Positions 23,831-33,187 of a stretch of 64,000 nt of DNA are shown here, piece by piece. Numbering within the stretch: the first letter of the stretch is position 1; the number at the start of each line of letters is the position of its first letter. The DNA comes from Cycas panzhihuaensis (lineage: Eukaryota; Cycadophyta). Position numbers and translations under genes: made by a program. Location: assembly GCA_023213395.1 (NCBI GenBank), contig CM041465.1:58721741-58785740 (forward strand), in the 5' to 3' direction. Under the pieces are notes generated by a model. The model had not been told where the DNA came from. It was given only the letters and a program-made list of their open reading frames with translations, and made no database searches.

Positions 23831-24379
23831 ATGGGTCACCTCAAGAAGGATTGCTACAAAAGGAAGGAGTTCCAGAAAAAGGAAGATCTTTCCAAGGAGG
23901 CTAATCAGGTGGAGTCGAATCAAGGTACAGATGATGATGTCTTGGTTACTTATAATGTTTCCCATTATCACCATGATTGGTTATTAGATTCAGGTGCTTC
24001 ACACCATATATGTCTACATAAGAGTTGGTTCTCATCATACCAACCTCTTGATGGCGGTGATATGCTTATGGGAAATGAAGTTTCTTATAAGATAGTGGGC
24101 ATTGGTAGCATCAAAATTAAAATGTTTGATGGTATAGTGAGAACATTAACTGATGTTAAACATGTACCTAATCTAAAAAGGAATCTAATTTCCTTGGGTA
24201 AACTAGATTCTAGTGGTTATAAGTACATAAGTCATGAAGGAGTCTTAAAGATGTCAAAGGGTGCCTTGGTTATTTTGAAAGCCTTAAAGAAAGAAAACCT
24301 TTACATTTTAGTAGGAAGTACAGATGTTAGCCATGCAACTACAATATCAAAGGCTATAGAAGATCTAGTTCAGTTATAA
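23831..24379 (+). pseudogene. copia protease and pre-integrase region (E6)
   Basis: This 182-codon open stretch has WLLDSGASHHIC (intact DSG active site, near residue 53), then HVPNLKRNLISLGKL, the usual end of copia protease. It runs into the gag_pre-integrs-like region (LWHQRLGHMS follows at about 24379 with the Trp codon lost). It is open over its whole length, the longest such stretch in E6. As part of a polyprotein with upstream stops it would not be made. Confidence 0.88.
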
Positions 24380-25246
24380 CATCAAAGACTTGGGCACATG
24401 AGTGAGAGAGGACTTAAGGTGTTGATGAACCGTAAGTTACTTCCTAACTTACAACTTTCAAATTTGGCTTTTTGCAAATATTGTATTTTTGGAAAGTAGT
24501 GTAGACTTAGATTTAAAGTAGGGAGTCATACTAGTAAAGGTTTTCTAGATTATGTACATTTAGATGTGTGGGTACCAGCCCCTATAATATCTTATGGAGC
24601 ATCATTATACTTTGTCACATTTATAGATGATTACTCCATAATGGTATGGGTTTATTTTTTGAAAAGGAAATCTAAAGTTTTCAGTGTATTTAAGCAGTTC
24701 AATGCTCTAATTGAGAAGAGCACTAGCAAGTCAATCAAATGTTTAAGAACTAATAATAGAGGAGAGTTCAACTCCTTGGAGTTTGAGAACTATTATAGAG
24801 AAGCTAGGATCGAAAGGCAGAAGACCCCTAGCTATACTCTGTAGTAGAATGGCATAGCTAAGTGCATGAATAGGACACTCTTGGAAAGAGTAAGAAGCAT
24901 GCTAAGTAATATAGGAGTGGAGCAGGGCTTATGAGCAAAAGATATTCAAACAACTTGCTATTTGGTAAATAGGTCACTACCACTTATAATAGATTACAAG
25001 ATTCCTGAAGAGGTATGGACTGGACATCCATATGACTATTCAAATTTGAAAGTTTTTGGTTATGATGCTTATGCCTTGACTAATAAAAGTCAAGGTTCAA
25101 AGTTAGACCCAAAATCCAAAAGACATATCTTTGTCAATTATGGTGATAGAGATGGTATGAAGGGATACAGGTTGTGGGATCCCACTGCCCATAAAATCAC
25201 TATTAATAAAGATGTTGTATTTTATGAATCTCTCTTTGTAAAATAA
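24380..25246 (+). pseudogene. copia integrase (E6)
   Basis: The zinc-binding start HQRLGHMSERGL and CKYCIFGK are visible. The core runs FVTFIDDYSIMVWVYF, then RTNNRGEF where the family has RTDNGGEF, so the second catalytic Asp is Asn. TAG TAG at 24842-24847 replaces the two Gln codons of the QQNG block. NGIAKCMNRTL has Lys where the catalytic Glu is expected. The C-terminal block LKVFGYDAYA to KDVVFYE (24962-25246) is well preserved. At least two active-site residues are lost. Confidence 0.88.
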
Positions 25247-25539
25247 GACAGTATAGAAGTTGAAGTGAAACAGGAGTAAAAAGTTAAACATCAACAGGCC
25301 AAGTTTGAAACCCAGCCATCTTTGGAAATAGAAGATCAGGAAGATCTTTATGAAGATGAATCTGCAGTAGATTTATAGGAGTATGTGGATACTCCTCCAC
25401 CAACTGTTAGAAGATCTACATGAGTTCGTCATCCACCTGATAGGTACAACCCCTCTATTTCTATTACTTTTATTTCTAATGATGGTGAGCCTATATGTTA
25501 TCAGGAAGTAGTAGATGATATCCATAACATGATATCCAT

Positions 25540-26250
25540 AATGAGAAGTGGAAGAGGGCTATGTAGGAAGAGATATATACTTTGAAGAAAAATAATTCAT
25601 GGATCTTGGTAGAACTTCCACATGGAAAGAATAATGTTTATTGTAGGTGGGTTTTCAAGAAGAAAATAGATGTTTATGGAAAGGTTGATAAATACAGGGC
25701 AAGACTGGTGGCTAAAGGCTTTGCACAGAAAGTAGATATTGATTTTCATAAGATCTTTTCACTAGTTGTCAAAATTGTTTCAATTTGAGTTTTATTAGCA
25801 TTAGTAGCTTCTCTTGATTTAGAGTTGGAGCAGTTAGATGTAAAATAGCTTTTCTACATGGAGATTTAGATGAGGAGATCTATATGGATCAATTAGAAGG
25901 GTTTGTATAGGATGGCAGGAAAAGACTTATTTACATGCTCAAGAAATCATTGTATGGCCTGAAGTAATCACCTAGGCAATGGTATAAGAAGTTTGATGCC
26001 TTCATGGAGAGCCAAAATTTCAAAATAAGTGAGTATGATCATTATGTTTACTTTAAATTCTTAGATAATGGCTTATTCATTATCTTGGTATTATATATTG
26101 ATGACATACTAGTTGCAAGCAAGAGCATGGTATAAATTAATAAGTTAAAGGCTCAATTAGCTAGGACTTTTGATATGAAGGATCTATGAGCTACAAAATA
26201 AATCTTAGATATGGAGATACATAGAGATAGGAAAAATGGTAAGCTACGGT
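25540..26250 (+). pseudogene. copia reverse transcriptase (E6)
   Basis: After the 14-bp duplication the frame gives KKNNSWILVELPHGK and KYRARLVAKGFAQK (25582-25788). Further blocks are in shifting frames: KSLYGLK near 25950 and LVLYIDDILVAS near 26090, with the palm DD intact. Several stops and two or more indels break it. Confidence 0.85.
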
Positions 26251-27055
26251 TATCACAACATAAATATATAGAGAAGGTGCTAACCAGGTTTGGTATGGAA
26301 AATATGAAACTAGTGAGTATCCCATTAGCTTCCTATTTCAAGTTTTCTTCAAGTATGAGTCCTAATAATGAAGAAGAAAAGGATTATATATCTTGTGTAC
26401 CTTATGCTAGTGTAGTAGGAAGTTTGATGTATGCCATGGTATATATAAGACTTGGCATTTCACATGCAGTTAGTGTAGTTAATATGTTTATGGTAAATCT
26501 AAGAAAGGAACATCAGGCAGTAATGAAATCGGTGCTTTGGTACTTGAGAGGCACAAGTGACTATTACATCACCTTTGGAGGTATAGGTAATCAGGTTTAT
26601 GGATATGTTGATTCAAACTTTGCAGGAGATTTAGATAAGAGGTATACTTCAGGTTATATATTCACTTTTGTAAATGGTCCAGTTAGTTGGATGTCAAAAT
26701 TATATAGCACAATGGCATTATTGACTATAGAAGTTGAATATGTTGCTGTAACACATGCTTGTAAAGAAGTAATCTAGTTACATGGTCTATTAATTGAGCT
26801 TGGAAGGAAATAGGAAAAGGTAAAGGTATTTTATGATAGTCAAAGTGTCATTTACTTAGCAAAAAATCTAACTTATCATAGTAGGACAAAGCATATTACT
26901 CTTAAGTACCATTTTGTTAGACATGTTGTGAAAGCAAGTGGAGTTACACTTGAGAAGGTTAACACAAAATAGAATTGTATTGATGTGTTCACAAAACTAG
27001 TACTATTAGAGAAGTTCAAATGGTGTTTGACTTCTCTTGACTTGCAGAAAAGGTG
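26211..27055 (+). pseudogene. copia RT end and RNase H (E6)
   Basis: The 188-codon stretch at 26211-26777 has HKYIEKVLTRFGM, VPYASVVGSLMYAM, GYVDSNFAGDLDKRYTSGYIF and EVEYVAVTHACKEVI, the standard copia C-terminal order. After a TAG it continues VKVFYDSQSVIYLAKN, RTKHITLKYHFVR and CIDVFTK. RNase H acidic residues are present in DSNFAGD, EVEY and YDSQ. Confidence 0.9.
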
Positions 27056-27104
27056 ATGAATGGTTTAGGAAATGTATTAGATAAATTGTTATCAAGGTGG
27101 AGAT

Positions 27105-27763
27105 TGTTAGATAATATGATAACAATGTTTTGGAGGCTAAAATTTTGACAGGTTGGCAGCATGGTTTCCCCTCCAAGCTTCTGCGGGGGGTTCTAAGGGG
27201 GGCGGGAGCCCCCCTTAGCTAGGGGGGGTGTAGGGGGGTTAGAATGCCCCTCGCAAAGAGGGGGTTCAGGGGCGATAGCCCCCAACCCAAAAATCTATCA
27301 CTGAAAAACATACTAAATTGTAAAGAGAATCAGGGGCATTTGCTCAAAATACCCTAGATTCTATAGTCAAGATTTGTGCCTTGTATAACTCTCTCATATA
27401 GCTCAATTTAAGGTGTTTTTTCATTATGTTGATGGTGTTCAATGTATTGGATGTACTGTGAAGAGTTAGGTAGCTGGTTATTGTTGCTGTCAGTATTCTA
27501 CTATAGATTGTATATATTTCTCCATTCTTTGATAATAAAGATCGATACCTTCCTTGTGTGGATGTTACCCTAGCACACTGTTAGGGTTTTACCACATTAT
27601 ATCATGTGTATATGTGATGCTTAGATTTCTTCTTCATTTTATTGTATTATCTCTAGTTTAAGAACTTGCATGTTAAATTTTAGTTTTGATTCCTATAACT
27701 AGTTATAAAATAGTTTAGATCTTGGTGGCAGTTTCAGGTTATTGGGACCTTGTCTACTCAACA
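27105..27763 (+). repeat. 3' LTR of E6
   Basis: It starts TGTTAGATAATATG after the PPT GGTGGAGAT and ends CTACTCAACA. It carries the G-run cluster at 27182-27290. Confidence 0.92.
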
Positions 27764-27849
27764 AATCTCCCACATTTACATTAAAGAGGGATGTTAGAGT
27801 GATAACCTAACCAACTAATATTAAATTTGGTACAAATATTGTGATGATT
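27764..27849 (+). repeat. Right copy of the direct repeat flanking E6
   Basis: It begins AATCTCCCACATTTAC exactly at the end of the E6 3' LTR and runs to TTGTGATGAT, matching 22322-22406. It includes a PPT-like TTAAAGAGGGA and the first 55 or so bases of the E5 LTR. Confidence 0.85.
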
Positions 27850-28060
27850 ATTGTATTATCTTAAGGCTAATGTAGGTCGATGGATGTACATTTGTGACAC
27901 CTGAAGATCTATTTAAAGGGATCTGAAGCCCATTATAAAGTAGTCTTTGGTATTAATATAATCAAATTATTTTATGGTGGGTTTTTACTAAAAGATTTCC
28001 CACACTAATTTTGTTTCTATATGCTTACATCTTTTGTGCTTGTTGTATATATAAACTATC
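27792..28060 (+). repeat. 3' LTR of E5 (right end approximate)
   Basis: It starts TGTTAGAGTGATAACC. Its later segment TATTTTATGGTGGGTTTTT resembles TATTATATTGGTGGGTTTTC in the E3 3' LTR, so E3 and E5 LTRs are distant relatives. The end is not defined by a repeat partner. Confidence 0.6.
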
Positions 28061-28740
28061 TATATGCTTCTTTCTAAAAACGTTTTATTCAATAATAAGT
28101 CATTATGACCTCATTTAATTATAATTTCCCCTTGATAAGAAAATACTTAAAATAATTAAGTGGGCCCAACTTTAAAACTCCTCCATGCAAATTTTGTAGG
28201 CTAGTCACATGCATATATATTAGTCAAGCAAATCAATTTCAAAAGTAGTCTCGTTATAAATTTTAGATCCTATCTTCAAACCACATCTTAACTCGCTTGA
28301 TCTATAATTATCCACCATATAAAAAAGAAAAAATTACAAATAATGTCCATTGAAATTCCCTCAAGTAAATACAATTACTACATCTGTAAGATGCTTGGCA
28401 TATAAGATTTCTTCAACTATCAAAAGACTCCAACATAGACACAATCCCCTAGATCTTCACGCTAATAGATTTCTACCTAGTCATGTTTATTATTACAAAT
28501 AATTCCATGATGTCTAATAATTAAATAAATTAATTCATAATTCAACCATGACATCCTTATAGTCTACAACTATCATCAAGTCACATGGATAACTAGACAT
28601 TGTGCTTGCTATTTTGTAGGATACCTTCTATATACAAGGATTGCTATACTTACAAATGGAACTCTAATAAAAGTAAAACCATTAGCTCTGATGATCAAGT
28701 CATAGGCTCATAAAACCTAATGATGTGCTCTAATACCATG
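28061..28740 (-). other. Leader fragment and PBS of E7 (minus-strand copia)
   Basis: The plus strand reads GCTCTAATACCA at 28727-28738, the complement of a TGGTATTAGAGC PBS, directly before E1. The matching LTR terminus (TGTTAGAAAATTAC on plus) is found on the other side of E1 at 45129. The leader itself shows no coding. Confidence 0.65.
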
Positions 28741-31268
28741 TGGAATGCTCCCTGCGGGGCGGTGATCCTGCGTCTAGCAAAGGGATATAAAACACCACAC
28801 TGACTAGGCTAGGCAGCGAGGATCTCACCTCGCAGGACGTCCGTGCGCCGGAGCGCAGGTTCGGGGACTGCAAGGTGCCTGGTTGCTTCCAGGTAGCCAT
28901 GCAAATATGAGGCCTTCCTACCCTTCGGATGGCCGGGAAGGAAAGGGAAACCTCGCGCGTTGCGGCTTCTCAAGGTAATGAGAAGGCAACGAGAGGGCAA
29001 CAAAACCAACGTGCAACGGGTGTGAAGTAAATCGTGGCTGGGAGGTACAGCATAAACGGGTCTTCTATTCCTATGTTATGTAAAGTAAAGAGACAGTGCG
29101 AGAAAGTAAATGTAAAATAAAAGATTATTTCCCTTTTTCCTTTATGTTTCCTTATCTTTTACCTATCGAGTGCAAAAGCAAGAATGATATAAGGGGGAAA
29201 AACAAAGGAAACGCGAGGAATACCTGGATCCGGCGGTTGAGGTTGAAGTGTGGATTCTCCTTCTTGGTTGCGCTCCTTTCCTCTTTCCTCCGCGCATGCA
29301 ACGTTGATCAACGGTGGTGAAGGGGGTTCACTTACCTCCCCTTGGACATGCGAGAACTAGATAAAATGGAAAGACAAAAAAAGAACTCAACGCTAAAGGA
29401 GAGAAATACCGTGTGAGAGCCGACCGGCAACGGGTTCGTCTCGCGCACCACCTCCTCCAATGCGATCCTGCGGACAAGTAGAGAGAGAGAACCTTCCTCT
29501 CAGGAGAGAGGCTACGAAGCATGGCAAAGATATATATATATATAGAAACGAAATCAACTAAGCTAAATAACTTGAGTTATGCGCTAGAACGTAGCAAAAA
29601 TGAAACAAAACTGTACGATAAGCATATACACTGTCATGCACCATAAAACATACTACATGGGACTGAGTATAGCCTCGGGATGGCTAACTCACCCACGGGA
29701 GGTCTCCACGGGGTTCGGGAAGGAAACGTCAGCAGGCAACAAGGTGAGATGGGTAGTGATGGGTTACCTACACCAAAGGGAAAGCTCAAACCAACTCTCT
29801 TAGGCTTCCCTAGCCCCGTTTCCTAAGAAAGCGCGGATGGTAAAGGGAGAGAGGACAAGGGACGGAACCCTTGGGGAGAAGGACGGCAATGGGGGACGGA
29901 ACCCCGCCTATCTCCCTCAAACCCTCGTGTGAAACCCTTTACACCGGCTAACTCAGAAAAGGGTGGAAGAGATAGCTTAGAGGGAAAGGATGAATCTCAA
30001 GGAAATGCAAGGAAATACCCCCAATCTAGGGCAGCACTATAGGAACGCTATAACTAGCTAAGACCACTTTTATTGAATGACAAAGAAAATATCAAAGAAA
30101 GTGAATGCAAAAGGGGAAAAAGAGTTTGCTAGTAGAACAACAAAAAAGTAAGGAAAAAAGCACCAACAAGAAACAAGAAATACCTTGGATGAGAAAGGGC
30201 ATGCATGCATGCACTTGGCCACTTGGAGCAGCAGCAACAAACAATGTCTAGAGGTTGATTCTGAGTGTTTTTTGCATGAGTGTAGATGGGAGAAGCTCCA
30301 TGAGAGCTGAAAGTTGATCCTTGGAGTAGCCTTTTTAGTGAAGGAATCCCTTGGATCTTTGAGCATTTGTAAGGGATAGTGGAACTTATTGTGGAGAACA
30401 GTAGGGGGCAGCAATGGCCCTGCAACTCCAGCTGGTGGCAGCCCACTTCACCTCTGTCCAACTGCTGTACATGAAGTTCTTTGATTTCTGTGTCTTTTCC
30501 TTATGTTTTTATGAAGAGTTGCTCTTGGAAGTTTTTGAAAAAATGAGCCCAAGAATGATGCAAATGAATAAAAAAAATCCTTTTATCTCTTGTTCACAGT
30601 AAGTGAACGTTGGGGACGTTGGGGCGCCTCCAATCGTACAGAGCCATGCCAGCCGAGTGAAAAAACGCGGAAACTGTCGCGTGGTTCTCTTTTTTAAATT
30701 TCGAACAGTCGTACCGCGGCAAACTCTGCGGTACCGCTGCGAATTCTGCGGTACCGCTTAGTTTACCGCGGTATCAGCCTGAAATTAAAAAAGAGAAAAA
30801 ATAAACAGAAAAATCTGATTTTGAGGTAAGATCAAAGGCTAAACATGAATTACATCAGTTGGGGGAAGGCCCAGGCAGTGGGCAAGTACCCAAACAATGC
30901 AAAGAGCCCTAACTAAGGGTTAAACCGGACTTAGGAAGGACTGCAACATAAGCGACATGTTGTAACAAGAATAAACAAGCTGGCAGAAATAATCCCAGGA
31001 GACCGTGGAGACATCGTGAGTGACTGTATGCCATACGGGGTGTCGCATTCATTGAGGAATGCCCCAGCTATGAGTCATCATAGGCTGAAAGCATGCCGTT
31101 AGGCACATGCATTATGAACAGGCAGACAAACAAATGCATGTAGGCAGGCATATGTCAATCAAACTACTCTAAATTACCTTAATTAACATAGGTAAGAAAA
31201 GTGAGAACATATACCTGAACAAACCTGTGCCGATGCGTCCCGAGTCCATTCCCAATAGCTGGGAAACA
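28741..31268 (-). repeat. 3' LTR of E1
   Basis: It is 2528 bp. The plus strand begins TGGAATGCTCCCTGCGGGGCGG and ends TTGGGAAACA-type. It aligns with 42637-45125 throughout, with several small indels and many C/T differences. It has a short TA run near 29530 and a 20-bp CG-rich repeat at 30725-30758. ORFs in it are not conserved as protein. Confidence 0.95.
30711..30774. repeat. CG-rich palindromic repeat cluster in E1 3' LTR
   Basis: TCTGCGGTACCGCT occurs at 30725 and 30745 (20-bp period), flanked by GTACCGCGGC and TTACCGCGGTA. GGTACC and CCGCGG are self-complementary. The equivalent part of the 5' LTR (about 44570-44634) has lost most of these sites. Confidence 0.8.
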
Positions 31269-31282
31269 CTGCCCCCTTGGCA
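31269..31282 (-). other. Polypurine tract of E1
   Basis: The minus strand reads CCAAGGGGGCAG immediately upstream of the 3' LTR start TGTTTCCC. Confidence 0.8.
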
Positions 31283-31649
31283 GCAGAGCCTCACTGCTCA
31301 GAAGCGTAATGTGATGGCGAATGCTGTCAATCAAAGATATGAGTAGCACATGCATATATATATAAAACAATAAAGAGTGGCACGTGGACCAAGGGCATAG
31401 GCAAGTGTCGTGGTGGAACGCGTGGACAAGGGAGACAGAGACGAGGACAACGTAGGGGTTGCATGTGTGTCGCCGAAACATCGACTTGAAACTGAAATAA
31501 GCAGTAAAATGGGATGCCCCCGTTGCCAAGGTGCAACGTGAAGTAAGAGGGCATCCAACAAAGTAGAGCAGGTACATCTAACTAACAAAGAATCGGAGGC
31601 TTGGGCACGGCCACCAGCAAGCCTCAAGGGCTGCGTCAGAAGAGGGAGG

Positions 31650-32041
31650 CGACTCAAGGATGAGGCGACGAGGTCCGCCCCTCAAAGATTGAGGTGCCTC
31701 GGGATATGCTAGATATCCACTGATGAGAAACAAGCCAGAAGAGACCTGGCGGCAGACGTAAGGGTCCTCAGGTGAGGGCATCGCACCCGGTAGACCTAGG
31801 TGAGATGGGACACCACGACCTGAGAATCGTAAAACAACACAATGGAACCGCGATGGAAACGAAGAGCATCCGTAAGGGCTTCAATAACGGCTGTGTACTC
31901 GGCTTCGTTATTGGTAGCCTCGGGAAGAAAGACTCCGGAACTCAAGTAATCATGTCCGGAGGGACTGCAAAGAATCCACGCAGCGGCGGAAGGCTCGGGG
32001 TTGCCGCGACTTCCACCATCGGTGAAAACGAGGAGAGACAT
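31650..32041 (-). pseudogene. Second (archaeal-type) RNase H of E1
   Basis: The frame opens MSLLVFTDGGSRGNPEPSAA, continues SSGVFLPEATNNEAEYTAVIEAL and VLFYDSQVVVSHLT, then after a TAG gives VYRVRCPHL and a final GADLVA. This is type I RNase H with the first Asp (TDGG), Glu (NNEAEY), second Asp (YDSQ) and last Asp (ADLVA, codon at 31675-31673) all present. It is separate from the RNase H joined to RT, and such an extra domain is known from Tat elements. Three stops (31796-31798, 31709-31711, 31682-31684) fit C-to-T or similar single changes. It lies between the antisense gene and the 3' LTR. Confidence 0.85.
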
Positions 32042-32105
32042 GGCTTGATACTAGGCTCTAGCGGCAAACAAATAGCGATGCAAGCAAAAACAAAGACTTG
32101 AATAG
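32042..32105 (-). promoter_or_regulatory. Candidate 3' splice acceptor before the second RNase H
   Basis: On the minus strand a T-rich tract (TTTGTTTTTGCTTGC, CTATTTGTTTGCCGCTAG) ends in AG about 16 bases before the ATG at 32041. This would allow the RNase H to be joined by splicing to an upstream leader. It is inference from consensus only. Confidence 0.35.
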
Positions 32106-33187
32106 CTAGTGCAAAGCGGTCCGAGAAGGGTAGGAGGACCTAGCAATGAGGTTACCCGAAAATGAGAGCAAGCAGTCAGGGCACTGACTGAGAGTGGTCG
32201 AAGAAAAGGCACCCTGGAGTCCCAAAGGTCGCTTTGGGAAGCAAGACATGCCCCCAGATGGGGGAGAATTTCCTTTAGGGATCCCAAGGGCAAAAAAGGG
32301 TTGCGAAAATGAGTCCAGGGCGGCGAAACGAGCCAAATGAGTATAAACTCAGGCATGTACGGGGGTAGCACGTAAAACGATAAAAAAGGGCCCTGCCAAA
32401 AGTGCAATAATGAGGCGCCATAAATGCCCTTACAAGAGAGGGCAAAAAGGGCATCCATGGAGCACAATGGGCAACAGGGCCAGAAGGCAAAGGTTACCAG
32501 CGCGATGAGACGGTCCCAACGACTGTCACAGAGCCAAAACTAAGAAGTGCCACGGCCCCCGCCTATACAAGGAAAACCAATGAAAATCAGATTCATTTTC
32601 ACTGGCTCTCGTGCGAAACCAGAGCCTTTCCCTTACGATGCGGAGCACTTCCCGATTTTAGAGGCACACAGAGGACGATCTGACCGTCAGATTCGAGCGA
32701 GGAGACAGTCATCACGACCAGAGAGACGAGATGGCGACGGTCAGGCCAGACCCAGTGAGTGGATCTAACGAAACCTTCGTCATTTCAAAGTTTGAAATTT
32801 ATTGCTTTTTACTTAAATTTTAATGTTTTTTATGCCCCTTACGGGCAGTTAGAGGCCTCTCGGAGTCTGAATTGGACCCAGAAAGAGGCGGGGACCAGGG
32901 CATTAGGTAGCTCGGTCCGGTGGCCCAGGGGTCCACCACAAAAATTTTAGATTTTCTGAAAACCCCTTTAGGGGTTCTTTGGTCAAGCATGACGGATCGC
33001 TCGGAAGAACGATCGCAGGGCCCGCCCAATTTTAGCAAGATCTGCTAAATTTGGGCAGATGCGTGACAAAAAAATCGAAAAGCCAAAAAGGGCCAAACAA
33101 CCCCGTAAAACTAGAAAGGGCACCGAGGCGGTGGGGGTCTAGAAGAGTGATAGGGAACTGATTTGGATTGACTTTTGCTGATTGTAG
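32106..33187 (+). other. Presumed promoter, leader and first intron of the antisense gene
   Basis: No protein family is recognised on either strand. On the plus strand a TATACAA-like element lies near 32565, an ATG at 32731 starts a possible 24-base exon, and GTGAGT at 32755-32760 is a strong donor. The acceptor TTTGCTGATTGTAG ends at 33187. The simple join puts the next exon one base out of frame, so an indel or another start must be assumed. Low certainty. Confidence 0.35.

Larger units (their letters stand above)
22397..27763 (+). mobile_element. E6: full-length Ty1/copia element, decayed
   Basis: LTRs lie at about 22397-23047 and 27105-27763, with PBS, gag, protease, integrase, RT and RNase H in copia order. 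From gag to the integrase C-terminus (23120-25520) one frame is kept with only in-frame stops. A 14-bp tandem duplication at 25515-25541 shifts the frame before RT. Flanking 5-mers are AATAT and AATCT, but a far longer direct repeat surrounds the element. It is the best-preserved copia in the window and still cannot be autonomous. Confidence 0.93.

Noticed and set aside
23120-25560. TAG read as glutamine (altered genetic code)
   Set aside because: TAG also replaces Trp here, TGA and TAA occur too, and frameshifts are present. Decay by C-to-T change explains it better.
29600-29803. 67-codon ORF repeated almost identically at 43468-43671
   Set aside because: The two are the same position in the two E1 LTRs, antisense to the element. 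Conservation reflects LTR identity, not coding.
31179-31657. Open frames of 75-132 codons just before and within the E1 3' LTR
   Set aside because: They overlap one another in different frames, and the true RNase H tail lies in yet another frame with visible motifs.
32051-32467. 138-codon minus-strand ORF upstream of the second RNase H
   Set aside because: It has no family resemblance, is in a different frame, and overlaps the probable promoter/intron of the antisense gene.
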